From the NCBI GenBank assembly GCA_010093685.1, contig MU006218.1:1800933-1864932 (forward strand): a DNA stretch of 64,000 bases. Reading direction: 5' to 3'. The DNA is from Ophiobolus disseminans (taxonomy: Eukaryota > Ascomycota > Dothideomycetes > Pleosporales > Phaeosphaeriaceae). The notes below the pieces were generated by a model. That model was given only the letters and a program-made list of their open reading frames with translations. It did no database searches and was not told where the DNA came from. Position numbers and translations under genes: made by a program. The stretch's first letter is position 1; each line of letters opens with the position of its first letter. This document shows positions 1-10,355 of this stretch, one piece after another.

Positions 1-577
1 GAGCCAGTGCGGGAGATGGTGGGGGAGACGATGGTGCTGTTGGCGCCGGCGGAGGGGAGGATGGTAGCAGAGGCGGCAACGCTGGAGGCGCTGGCGCGGA
101 TGCTAGAGATGGCAGCAGAGGCGGAGGCAGCAGCGCTGGAAGCAGCAGCAGACGCGGCAGACGAAGCGGAGGCGATGGCAGAAGAGAGCGATCCAGATCC
201 ACCGGTCAGACCGAACTGGCCGGAGTAGTTGGGCGCCGATCCCTCTTGACGGACCTCAAGAGCATAGTTGGGGGCGTTGGCAAGGTTGGAGGCAACGGTC
301 CAGCTGAAAGATCCACCAGTGGCAGTGCCTGTTTGTTGTATTAGTATTTGGTTCTGTGAAAACCTGTCTCAATGAACTTACCGAGCGTGCCGACAGTGTC
401 AAGGTTGGTGGAGAGACCACGGCGCAGAACGAAGGTTACTGGCTGGTCCTTGGGGGAGTAGGTGACGGTGTAGGTCTTTCCAGCCTCAACACCAGCGGTT
501 GGGTATGTGTCGATGGTAGCCGCGAAAGCAGTGGAGATGAGGGCAGCGCCCGAAACAACGACCTCGAAGAAACGCAT
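1..577 (-). CDS. KNH/Kre9-like Ser/Ala-rich secreted wall protein, partial
   Basis: Two exons are visible, 382-577 and 1-328, split by a 53-nt GTAAGT...CAG intron (329-381); the gene runs off the left edge. Translation begins with a signal peptide (hydrophobic core, AFA cleavage-type end near residue 19), then a roughly 90-residue beta-type domain with the motif FSWTVASNL, followed by a long Ser/Ala-rich tract. This is the layout of the yeast Kre9/Knh1-related, often GPI-anchored, fungal surface family. The GPI signal would lie outside the window and is not seen. A role at the cell wall or extracellular matrix is inferred from family membership only. Confidence 0.75.
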
Positions 578-1995
578 GTTGATGGTAGTGTCGAGATTAG
601 GTGATTAGATGGTGTATTAGAGGGATACTGGTGTGTATGTAGTTGGTAAAGAACGAGTGAGCGACAGTCTGTACAAGTGAGAGTGTAGGACGGAGGAGAC
701 AACGGGGGAGGGCCAGAGTAAATACAAACGGAGCGTGAAACCCTGGGCACAGCTGACAAGTACGGAGGCCGGCTGAAGGACGCCAGAGCAACGGTAACAA
801 TGCAAAATTGAGCCCCAGAAGCGGCTTAGCAACAAAGCAGAGGCCAATCTAAGCCAAGCGCGTGCACCCAATCGGCGGCTTGCCCAATAGCGTTTCTCTA
901 GCGGCCCCTTTTCTGCTGCCTCCTACACTTCTCGTTCAGGAAAAGCACGCTCGAACCCAAATCCATTCACTACGCGGCCGCCTTGGCGCCATCGTGCATC
1001 CCGGCGCATGAGAGTCACGCCAACGGCCGCCGTGTCTGACCGCTAGCCCGTAAGAGCTTAGCCGAGCGCCACCCAATACCTGGGGAAATTCAGGGGCGAA
1101 GCCTGCATGTGCGTGTCGCAAACTTCTCGAACGCGCACAGGAGGCGTTGGAAGGAGCTTGCGCATACAAAGAGCCGGCGCAGCATGTCCGGGTCGTTGCG
1201 ACAACAATGGACTCATCGCACTGTTTGCGCGGGCGAAGTCGGGGTCGGCGACGTGCTGGTAGAGTTTGTTTGCGCGCGACATTCCCCTGCCGCCTCGGCA
1301 ACCAGCAACCCAGGCCGCTCCTTCTTGATCCAGTCGCCTCCAGACTGGTCACGTTGCTCCTCATGCGAACGCTGGTTTCATGAATAGCCGCCTGCGACGT
1401 CATCGGCGGCATGCGCAAATCCAATTGCTCCCCTGGCACCCCCTTGCTCCTTTATCGATATGGCGATCTGCGACTGGGAAGGAGTTGCGGGCTACAGTGG
1501 TGTTGGTGGGAACGGTGCTATGGTCGGTGCGACGCCGGTGATGACCTTCCGCCGAGGTAGAGGTTGTTTAGGCGGCCCGACATTGGGATCCACTCCACGG
1601 AGATTTGTACCAGATTGATGTGGAGGTAGGCGGATGGATGGCGAGCAGGACAAGAGGAGGGTTTGATGATTACTTTCACACTTAATGGGAAGGGTATACC
1701 AGTCATAGTACCGTGTATAGACTACCCTCACGATAGCGCAATGCAGGTAACCTCATCCATCCACGTTTTCTCCACCGCAGTCAAAAAGGCAAGAAAGTTT
1801 GCTGAGATACTCGAACTCATGCCCTACTGGAAAATCATGACCATCTCCTTGCCCAACCCAAACGCCCCATACCATAGCCTAAAGATATTTGCAGCACTGC
1901 AGCTCGCCGCCCTCAAGCGAAGCCAGACTCCCATTTTTGTTGCTCGTTCTTGACTGGCAAAGAAGTCAGCAGATGTTGCAAAATCTGTCATATGA
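578..1995. other. intergenic, no gene supported
   Basis: This 1.4-kb stretch lies upstream of the wall-protein gene and downstream of the next gene. Its open frames are arginine-rich and look like shadows; nothing with domain character was seen. The last few hundred bases before 577 are presumably the wall-protein promoter. Confidence 0.5.
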
Positions 1996-2525
1996 TTACT
2001 CACTGAACTCCTCCATGTCTTCTGGGAGTTCGCTGCCGAAGCCCAGATCGTTCGTCGGACCTTCAGCAGCAGCGGCAGGAGCCTTCTTGCCACGAGCCTT
2101 GGGAGTAGCCTTCTTCTTGCTCGGAGTGCCCTCCTCGTCATCGTCGGTAGCATTCTTGCGCTTCTTGGGGGTCGACGCCGCCTTTGCAAGGGGCGAAGTT
2201 CCGCCGCCTATGATGGTTAGCTAAGAGTGCCGGGAAGCTATACGGACTCCTACATACCACGCTTGATGGCAGGCGCAACCGGCTGGAAGGTCTCTCCGTC
2301 ATCGATTCGCGCCTTGAGTTCTTTGGCTCGAGCGGTAATCGAGCGGAACTGGTGCTCGAAGCTGCTGGCCGTACGGGAGCCGTCGAGGGCTGACATCATT
2401 TCATACTGAGCCTTCGTGATGCTGGTAGCGCCGAGGGCCATGAGCAGAACGGAGACGCAGTCGGCGAGCACCGTCTTCTGAGCGCCGTTACCCTCGGTGG
2501 CAGTAGCTTTAGCCATGATAATCAT
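1996..2525 (-). CDS. conserved-looking small protein with Lys/acidic tail, unknown
   Basis: Exons 2258-2525 and 1996-2207 are separated by a 50-nt intron with a GTATGT donor, CTAAC branch site and TAG acceptor. The product is about 159 residues (156 if the second ATG at 2516 is used). The N-terminal 90 residues are predicted helical and carry motifs such as MALGATSITKAQYEMMSAL; the C-terminal part is lysine-rich with acidic blocks (ATDDDEEGTPSKKK) and ends in EDMEEFSE. The basic/acidic tail suggests a nuclear protein, but no family was recognised. The terminal codons overlap a possible GTGAGT donor, so a further 3' exon cannot be excluded. Confidence 0.6.
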
Positions 2526-2933
2526 CGTTGAAGGGATAGATGGTGTTCGATCGAACCGGTAGGCTGTTCGTGTGCAAAATACTGAAGAGTGCGTTGATGC
2601 TGCGTGGAGGAAGAGAAGAGAAGACAGTGAGGGCTGGATATATAGGGCAGCAGGTGGCAACGTGGTGAGAGGGGAAACTGGCCGAGCACCTCGAGTGAAG
2701 GAGGAAGTCGGTCAGCCCGTGAGATCCTGACCGGCTCACCACTCGCCTTCACTTTCATGTAAGATGCTAGGTAAGCTCAGCGCAAGTCGAGCATCGCAGG
2801 ACGGGCTTGCACATGTTGCAAAAGAGTTTAGATTATGGCAACACCTTGAGGTGTGTGGGTGATTGCTCGCCATGTCCACGAAGCCATGCGCTCAGAGGTA
2901 AATAATGTCTGTCTGTTTGCTTCAGTACTAGCA
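2526..2933. other. intergenic, no gene supported
   Basis: This 408-base gap separates the small lysine-rich protein (start at 2525) from the 3' end of the SET/MYND gene. It should carry the promoter of the former. No motif stood out. Confidence 0.5.
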
Positions 2934-4634
2934 TCATACTTTGATCCAATCCCCCATCTCCATGAGCATGTCCCTCTGCACCTCTAGCTCCCGATCCATG
3001 ACTTCCTTATCCGGGTTCCCATCTAAGTTCCTATTGAGTTCGTCCATCATTTCCTCTGCTTTTCTCTGGACGCTCTTCGCAAACGCGCTGTTAGCACCGT
3101 GGCTTAACTTCGACGCATCGAGGACCTGTTTGACCAGCATCATCGCAATTAGACCCATGTTAATACAGGGAACTCCCGCACCATCCGGATCGCCTGCTAG
3201 ATATACAGCCAGGACAGCCATTTGCCACGTTTGTACCACGCGTATGGGGTGGAATGGCACAGGGTAGAGCTTGGGCAGTATGTACTTGTACCTCTTGGCG
3301 CACTGTGCCCAAGCGAGTTGGTATTTGCCGACACCGAGGAGGTTGACAATGAGGTCATCGCGAAGAGAAGCATATGGTTGCCGGTATACCGGCCAAAGAC
3401 CGGATTGGTGACACAGTTGCATCGCACCTTCGATCTTCTCAATGCGCTCTTGTGGACCCTGCATGTTTTGCACTTCTTCGTATTCGGCGAATGCTTTGGC
3501 TTGAATGACTGAAGTTCGTTGCTCATCTAGCGAGTCTCCGATGTAGTTCGCCGGGTCTTGTGCAAGGTTGGCGTGCTTGATTATGGCATCAGCGACGTCT
3601 TTGACTTTCTTGGGCATTGTGCGAGGCTCGCGGATCCACTTGTCTTCGTCGAGAGTAGCTCCTTTCTGGCACTTGGTACATGTGCATTTGAAGAACCATC
3701 GAGCTTCGAGTTCTTGTTGTCGCTGATGGTAAGGATTCGTGATGTCAACGTAGGATATGTAGACCTCTTCATCCTTCTTGATAGGCCTCAAAGTCCGGAG
3801 CGATATTGCTGATCCATACATCATGACGAACGCATTAGGGTCACAAGAATGGTTGATGTTTCCGAGTGTCGGGTCGAGAATCAACCCTAAAGGGTCGAGA
3901 GTCGGTGTGATGAGTGTCATCGAGTTCGTAAGCACCTCCGAAATATTAGCATAAGCCAATATGTCGACTAGTGACGTACCCGTGCGTACATTGCTGCAAC
4001 AAAGTCTTTATTGAACATGTTCTGCGTCAATGAGAATTGACTGGCGCCCATAGCCATCAACTCGATGTTTTCGTATGCCCCATTCTTCTTGAAGTCGTCG
4101 ATGTGCGTCTGCAGCTCGCACAGCGTTGCCCACTCATCGTCAGGTATGAGACCATGCTTTCGTCTAGTCAGAAGCTCCATACACGCCAACACAGCTTTTG
4201 GTAGTCCTCTTCCAGTCAGTGACCGCAGACTTTTGCATTCGTGCTTGTGTCCACGATTCCAAGCTTCTTTTTGACAGATCTGTTACGACGTAAGCATGAT
4301 TCAGAGAATGTCAAACATTTGAACCCACCTTGCTGCAATAACGAAACCTCTGGCATCCAGCACACTTTTGAACCTTGGTGCCTTCGGAAACATACAGCCT
4401 AGCGCCAGACGAGGCACCTTCGGTCCAGACATAGCAATTGGCGCATACATCTTGCAAGTGTTGAGTATCTAGCGAGCCAACAAGAGGGCGCTTCAAGGAT
4501 ACAATCTCTGCACCAGCCCCAAGATCGCAACCTGCAAAGAAGCCATTTCCGATTGCCTCGCCCTTTGCATTGGTTGACTTCGAGAAATAAAAATTGACAG
4601 CTGACGTAATAGTTGAGGCAGACAGCGCTTTCAT
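2934..4634 (-). CDS. SET and MYND domain protein (SMYD-like lysine methyltransferase)
   Basis: Three exons: 4329-4634, 3980-4279 and 2934-3935, giving 535 residues; an in-frame ATG at 4664 would add ten. A MYND zinc finger starts near residue 63 (CANC) and is completed across the first intron by CQKEAW...GHKHEC. The SET core NHSCDPN lies near residues 230-236, and the cysteine cluster CTCTKC follows as a post-SET element. A SET fold split by MYND is the SMYD arrangement, so S-adenosylmethionine-dependent lysine methylation of a protein is expected; substrate unknown. The second intron (3936-3979, 44 nt) uses a GGAG acceptor and is needed to join AMYAR to VLTNSMTL and skip an in-frame TAG. Confidence 0.85.
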
Positions 4635-4872
4635 CGTCGCAGTTCTATGGTTAAAAGATAACAACTTAAGAAAGAACAGGTTATCGGAAGTATGAGGTGC
4701 GACATCACTGCGTCTCGGAAGTGTCGCGTGAAAACGTTAGTCCGCCGTAGAAGTTTGCCACTAGCGCATATTAGGCTTAGACTACAACGTAATCCCCTGT
4801 GTGGAGGGTGCGTCCCGAGTTCCTGCTTCAAAAACCATTCGAACACCATCCCACTTCATCCTTCCAAATCTA

Positions 4873-7038
4873 TTATGCTCCTACCAAAGCATCCAGGATG
4901 GGTTTGATCTGCTCCTCGGTGATTTTCGACGGATTGATCGTATCCCCGCCCTGTTTCAAGCGAATCGACTCCAGCAGAACCTGCATCCTTGCCAACTCAC
5001 CGATCGGCGACGACAGCGTCTTGGTAGTGTCCAAGTTTGCATCAGACGGCAACTGAATGTCCTCACTGCGATCGTATTCTGCGGGAATAGGACCAAAAGG
5101 CGCGGCAATCTTGTCGTCATTGTAAGCGCTCGTTGCAGCGGCTGCAGCTTCGCTTTTCCCAGAGTTCTTCCACAGGAATTGATACACACCACGCACTGCG
5201 CTCTCCAGTGCACCGACAACCCACGCGTGATGAGCAGAGGCGGCTTCGCCTATGATGACGTATTTTCCGTCAGACTGGGTAAGGTCGCAATACCAGTTGC
5301 TGAATTGGCCAGGGCCAAAGTAAGCAAATGCTCCGACAGTGCGTGGGTTCTTGTACCAGTCGTAGGCATAATGATCGAGGTAGCTACTCTCGATAAGATC
5401 ATACAGATGCTGGTATTGTTGATCGTCGCCAGTTTTTGAATGGAGTCTGGCAAGATCATGGAAGAGCAGCTTCCTGAGTTCATCTTCGTTGGCTGGAGAG
5501 TTTTTGTCAATCAAGGCACCGATTCGCTCCGCTTCTTGTGACCACGTGTATGACACGAGAAGAACTCCAGGGCCATCCTGAGGGTCGTTTACGTTGTACG
5601 AAGGATATACGCAGCAACGAATGGGAAGGTCTGTCTTGCCTTGGCCACCCTGAGTAATGCCGAGTTCGGTCATCCACCAAAGCGACTTGAAGCGGATCCC
5701 AACTTTGCAAGATGCTCCGTATCCTAGAGAACGAATAGCTGACTTGACACCCCAGTTGAGGTTGAGACCTTCAAGATGCATGTGCTGCATGGCGCCGAGC
5801 GGAGCTGAGTTGAACACGGCGTCGTACAATGTTAGCGAACTCTTCCCATCAATCGCCACATCGACCTTCATGCTGCCTTGATCGTCTTTTTTGTAGGAGA
5901 TTGCTGTCACGACTTTGCCGAAATTGACAGCATCCTGATGCTCAATTTGAGCCATCATCCGGTTGGAAATCTCTGCAGCGCCTCCTTCAACGCACCACCA
6001 AGGCGCGGTCGCGTTGAAATCCAGCGACTCCAGAACCATCTCGCTTGCAGCTTGGTCATACCAGCGATTGCCAAAGTTCAGCGTCTCGCAGAATTCGAGT
6101 GTTTTGTAGTCGAGTGGTTCAGGAATCTGGGTAGTGAAATACTGCCTAACTGTGTAGGGATCCACGGTCTTTCTCAGCGCCCTCCAAAACTCTTTCGCTC
6201 CTTCGTTCTCATACTTGTATTTTAAGTTCTGAATCTGGTCGTCAATGAGGTCGCTGGCTGCTATGTCCTGCACTCTCACAGGAAGGTCGGGAACTTGGAA
6301 AGTCTTGGCCGACATCTTGGGTTTTTTGTCTTTCTGAACAACCTGAACACCATTGTACAACGCTGGCTGGTTTGGACCCGAGAAGAAGTACGGGATCAGA
6401 TCGCCTGGTTGCGGTTTCTGCTGCTTCGGGTCCTTGACACGTTCCATTTTGAGAGTGTCGAAGAGCGCGAAAGTGCTAACAACCGAGTCAGTGCAAGCTT
6501 GTACAGACGGCAAAGAGTTCATTACCGTTCCATTGTCGTCACCTCGGGGAAACGCATTGCGCCAACGTCGTAGTAGTCATGCGGTCCAATCTTGGGCTGA
6601 TTTGACTTTTGTGGAAACTTATAGGTGAAAAGGCGCCCACCAAATCGTTTCTCTTCAGCCTCGAGTATAGTATACTTGACATTCAGGCCCGGAAACTTCT
6701 CGTTCAAATGGTCGAATATCATTGCAGTGAAAAGTCCCGCGGCACCGGCACCAATGATGCTTACTTCAAACCCACTGACATTGGTCGTAGGCCCGGATGT
6801 CGTGCGAGTGTTGGAGATTGGCAGGAGATGGTACTTATCCGCTGATTGAGTAGGCTTGAAAGATTGTTAGAACACCCGTACTTAGTTGGAGTTGGGTACG
6901 TACTATGACTCCTGCTTCCTGTTGTACCCTCCCTTGACCCTCCCGGATGGAACGGGCTGCCCACTGGGCACGGAAGGATATGTTGTCGAGAGGTATAGCC
7001 TTGGGCACGCCCGGTGCTCGCTCAACAGAAGTAGCCAT
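4873..7038 (-). CDS. flavin amine oxidase (L-amino-acid-oxidase-like)
   Basis: Exons 6900-7038, 6526-6841 and 4873-6475 give 685 residues in frame. The FAD dinucleotide-binding motif IIGAGAAG sits near residues 72-79, followed by an acidic residue in ILEAEE and by GGRLFT, as in the monoamine-oxidase/LAAO superfamily. A GAMRFPE motif and a C-terminal FAD-contact region (GKYVIIGEAAS...HAWVVGALESA) support oxidative deamination of an amine or amino acid to the keto form with H2O2 and ammonia. No signal peptide is seen, so it is probably intracellular. The second intron (6476-6525) is unambiguous; the first (6842-6899) has a weak GTACCC donor and an alternative nearby. It sits next to an exporter-regulator pair on the right. 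Exact substrate is unknown. Confidence 0.82.
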
Positions 7039-8084
7039 AGCTGTGAGACAAGAGGCGCTCTGGTTCAAAAGATTCGGGTGCTCTAGGTATGTTGGAGTTC
7101 CATGTCGGAGAAGCAGTTCATTTTATACTTCCCCTAGAACGACCGGACAAAGGTGGACATTCTCTGCTGCTCAAGCGAGCATACTACATTCAGTCGGCCA
7201 AACTGCAGATATCATGCTTGCTTCTTGGAGCTGAATGCCAGTATGCAGCATCTGAAATCACTGGTTTGTTGCAGAGACTACCCTGCAGGTGATGTAGCTA
7301 GTCACCGCCATCATTGAGCATGTGCCGGTGATCGTACATGGAACCAGGTAGCCACGAACTGAGCGCTGAGGTCTCGAGAGCGGGGGTTGGAGCTAGGCGG
7401 TACGGACCGTAGCCGGTGGTGGGGTTGAATGAGCATTGATAAACGGAAAGCGCACATGAGGCTTTCGCTTGATGCGAGTCTAGACCTGATATGCAGCGCC
7501 AGCGTAAGACCACAGCTGAGCCACAGAGTATAGACAGCGTGGTCTCAGCTAAGCCATGCTTGAAGCGCGCACATCGCACAGCAATGGAGTTCCAGCTCCA
7601 GCCGATCCTTGCCGAAAAATGAATGCAGAGATGGGTGCTGTGAGTTAGATGTCGAATTACTAGGTAGTAGCCTATCGCGCAGACACGCCACAAACCGGGT
7701 TCTTGGACAACGAGCCAGAATTCTCAACAATATGCTAAATATGTAACTATTGTATCGCGGGCTATCAGTACATGATGTGTGTATGTTCTTCATCCGCACT
7801 CTGCCCGGGGGGAGCCTCGGCTCAGCTCACCTACGTACTTCCACATCCAGACTCAATCCTCATAATGAACATCAATTATCTTGCGCATCCTACACACCGC
7901 TTACATTGAACCTTACTGTATATTACAACGATACATAATTTTACATGCGCAAGTGGTCGTTTCCCGTCTGACCAGCTACCGCACCTGCCACTGAACATGC
8001 GACGGGTGGCAACCGTAGCTGTTTGCAATAACCGACGCTCCAAGATACGATTCTAACCATCGAAAAATTCGAGTAGATAAGCTT
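7039..8084. other. intergenic, no gene supported
   Basis: This 1.05-kb stretch holds the amine-oxidase promoter on its left and the 3' flank of the MFS exporter on its right. Open frames here lack recognisable domains. Confidence 0.5.
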
Positions 8085-9960
8085 CTAGACCGCTGAAGCT
8101 GCAGGGTTCTTACCCTTGACGCTGATCCACGGAAGACCGAGCGCAAAGAAGAATGATGCAGCTGTGACGGCTGCCGCAAGATAGAAGGTGTCCAGTAGGG
8201 CAACGTTATAAGCCTGCAAAACCCCTGGCAATTGATCGACAGTGACAACCTTGTGGAATCCTACCGTTCCTGCTGCAAGAAGTGCCTTCAGATCGATGCC
8301 TGGGACGTTTCTCATCAGCCGCGTGACCAATTGTTCGTTGAAGATGCTTTGCGAAATTCCTGCGAATAAGGCACCGCCGAACATTTGGAAAAAGGAGACC
8401 GTCGAAATGCCGACAGGTGTATCGTTGGGGCTGAGCACCGATTGCACCGCGATGAGTGGCCCTGTGATGAACATGCCGGCGCCAAAGCCGAAGACGACTT
8501 GATAACCTATCCAGTGCGAAGAGCTAGTGCCGACCTCCATTATAGTGAAGAGGCCACTTCCGACAGACAACAACGCTGACCCCGCCAGTAAAAACGGGTT
8601 GTAGTAACCAAGGTATGATGTTAAACCGCCCGCTAGGACCGTAGAAATAGTCTGAGCAACCATAGCAGGCAGAAGGTTGACTCCGGATTGTACGGGCGAA
8701 GCTCCCTTGATAATCTTGATAGTGTCAGTGTTGTTGTCCGCAGAAGTGAGCATTTCCACACACCTGAAACCATTCGGGCATCCACAGGCCGAAAAGGCTC
8801 TGTGCTCCCATCCCCCACATGGCGGAAATACTGGCCAGAATTACTGTTCGGTTGGTCAAGATATCAGGAGGTATCATTGCCATGTCGCCTTTTCGCCATT
8901 GGTATATGCCGAAAAGAATCAGAGTTACACCACCGCCGACAAACAAGCCAATGATTCTGCTTGAGTTCCATGGGTATGTGATTCCTCCCCATTGTAAAGC
9001 CAATAGAATCATAAATATGGAGGGGACAAAGACAGCAACACCGGGAAGATCAAGCCGCTTGATTCGTTCCTTGATGGAGTCATTTTCCACCGCTCGAATG
9101 GGTGGATTGAACATGAACATCAAGGCCGCGATAGTGATCGCACCCAGCGGAAGGTTGATATAGAAAACCCCTGTGCATGTCAGCATCCAAGCAACGATCA
9201 AGGTAAGAGGGCTGTGGAAAAAACTTGTAGCTTCCACTGGCAATTACTTACATCTCCAAGAAACGTGTTGTGTAAAGGCACCTCCCAGCAGCGGACCACA
9301 TATCAAAGCGACGCCGAAATTTGCAGATATGATTCCAGTATAAAGCGCGCGGAGACGTGCGGTGACGACGATTGCGACAATGGAGATTGTTCCAGACATA
9401 AGACCAGCTGCGCCAATTCCGGCAATGAATCGGCCGACGATCAGCATCTCGGACGATGTAGCTGCTCCCGAGATTGCAGAGCCAATCTCAAAGACGAGGA
9501 AGAGAACGAGGAAGGTCCACTGAGCAAACGTCAGTGCATAATACACACGTCAAGGTTATTACATACCTTCAAGGAGAAGTTGGTGTATAGTTTGCCGCTT
9601 AGAGGCTGGAAGGCGCTTCTATCGTCCACTTAGCCTTTTGTGCAAGCCTTCATATTCTGGTGAGGCTTACAACGAGAGTGAGTACGCACTCATATACCAG
9701 CCTATATCTTCCGTCGATTGGAACTTCTCGGTGATTAAAGGGATAGCTGTCACCAAGATGGACATGTCGAGTGCCATTAGGAACACTGCGAGGCCCAATC
9801 CGAAAATGATAATATGGAGTTTAGCGCCGGACAACGAGTAGTCACCATCTTCGGCTTTGCTGTCGACATCTTTGAAGGGTCCTTCAGTACGGGGCAACTC
9901 GACAATATCCATCGTTGACTTCTCATGGAGTACACTTCTTTCATCGTTGTTGGTCGCCAT
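8085..9960 (-). CDS. MFS drug/metabolite exporter, 14-TM DHA2-like
   Basis: Five exons (9671-9960, 9567-9618, 9252-9519, 8764-9170, 8085-8714) give 548 residues. The N-terminal ~50 residues are hydrophilic, then come about 14 hydrophobic segments. Motifs expected for the DHA2 proton antiporters are present: LDMSILVTAIP at TM1, LSGKLYTNF after TM2, RFIAGIGAAGL at TM4 and FGVALICGPLLGGAF at TM5 (antiporter motif C). The fourth intron uses a CAAG acceptor. It shares a divergent promoter with the Zn2Cys6 regulator, which suggests regulated efflux of a toxic or secreted small molecule. Substrate cannot be read from sequence. Confidence 0.88.
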
Positions 9961-10355
9961 GCTGAGATGCTACGAGCTCGAGATCGGACGGGAGATGCTG
10001 GACACTTGCGTACATCGTAGCAGGTTGTCAGTCATTTAAATACTCCGCACAGTTCGAGCACAGAAGCCCATGGTATATTTCTGAATCGAAGACATCGGAC
10101 AGAAGTTCTCCATGTCGTCGATGATGGAGGGTTGCTTGGCTAGAAACAGTGTTGTTCGAGGCGGGCGGAGCGTTTAAAGGCGCCGTTTCCCGGAAACGTC
10201 AGGGCTAATCCTTCCGGTCGGGTACGTGCACGACTACACCTTACGACTTAACCCCCCCTGCCCGCTGGGCGTGCCCGTGAGGGTGACTTTACTTTACTCT
10301 CCGTCGGAAACGGCATCATTCTTATTGTTCTTCTTTCAGTGGAACCTGATTGTTC
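9961..10355. promoter_or_regulatory. bidirectional promoter between MFS exporter and Zn2Cys6 regulator
   Basis: Starts of the two divergent genes are 395 bases apart. The right half is rich in CGG/CCG triplets, the half-sites bound by Zn2Cys6 proteins. It contains a perfect palindrome (10184-10198) and a CCG-N7-CGG element (10301-10313) that repeats the core CGGAAACG. Autoregulation by the neighbouring regulator is inferred. Confidence 0.55.
10184..10198. promoter_or_regulatory. candidate operator CGTTTCC-C-GGAAACG
   Basis: Seven-base arms form a perfect inverted repeat around one C. The half-site GGAAACG recurs at about 10306-10312. Position in the shared promoter and CGG-like core fit a Zn2Cys6 dimer site; binding is not shown. 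Confidence 0.4.

Noticed and set aside
7..228. Ala/Glu-rich plus-strand frame
   Set aside because: Antisense shadow of the Ser/Ala-rich tail of the wall protein.
936..1439. 167-codon minus-strand frame
   Set aside because: Arg/Ser-rich, no domain, no splice or context support; GC-rich composition explains it.
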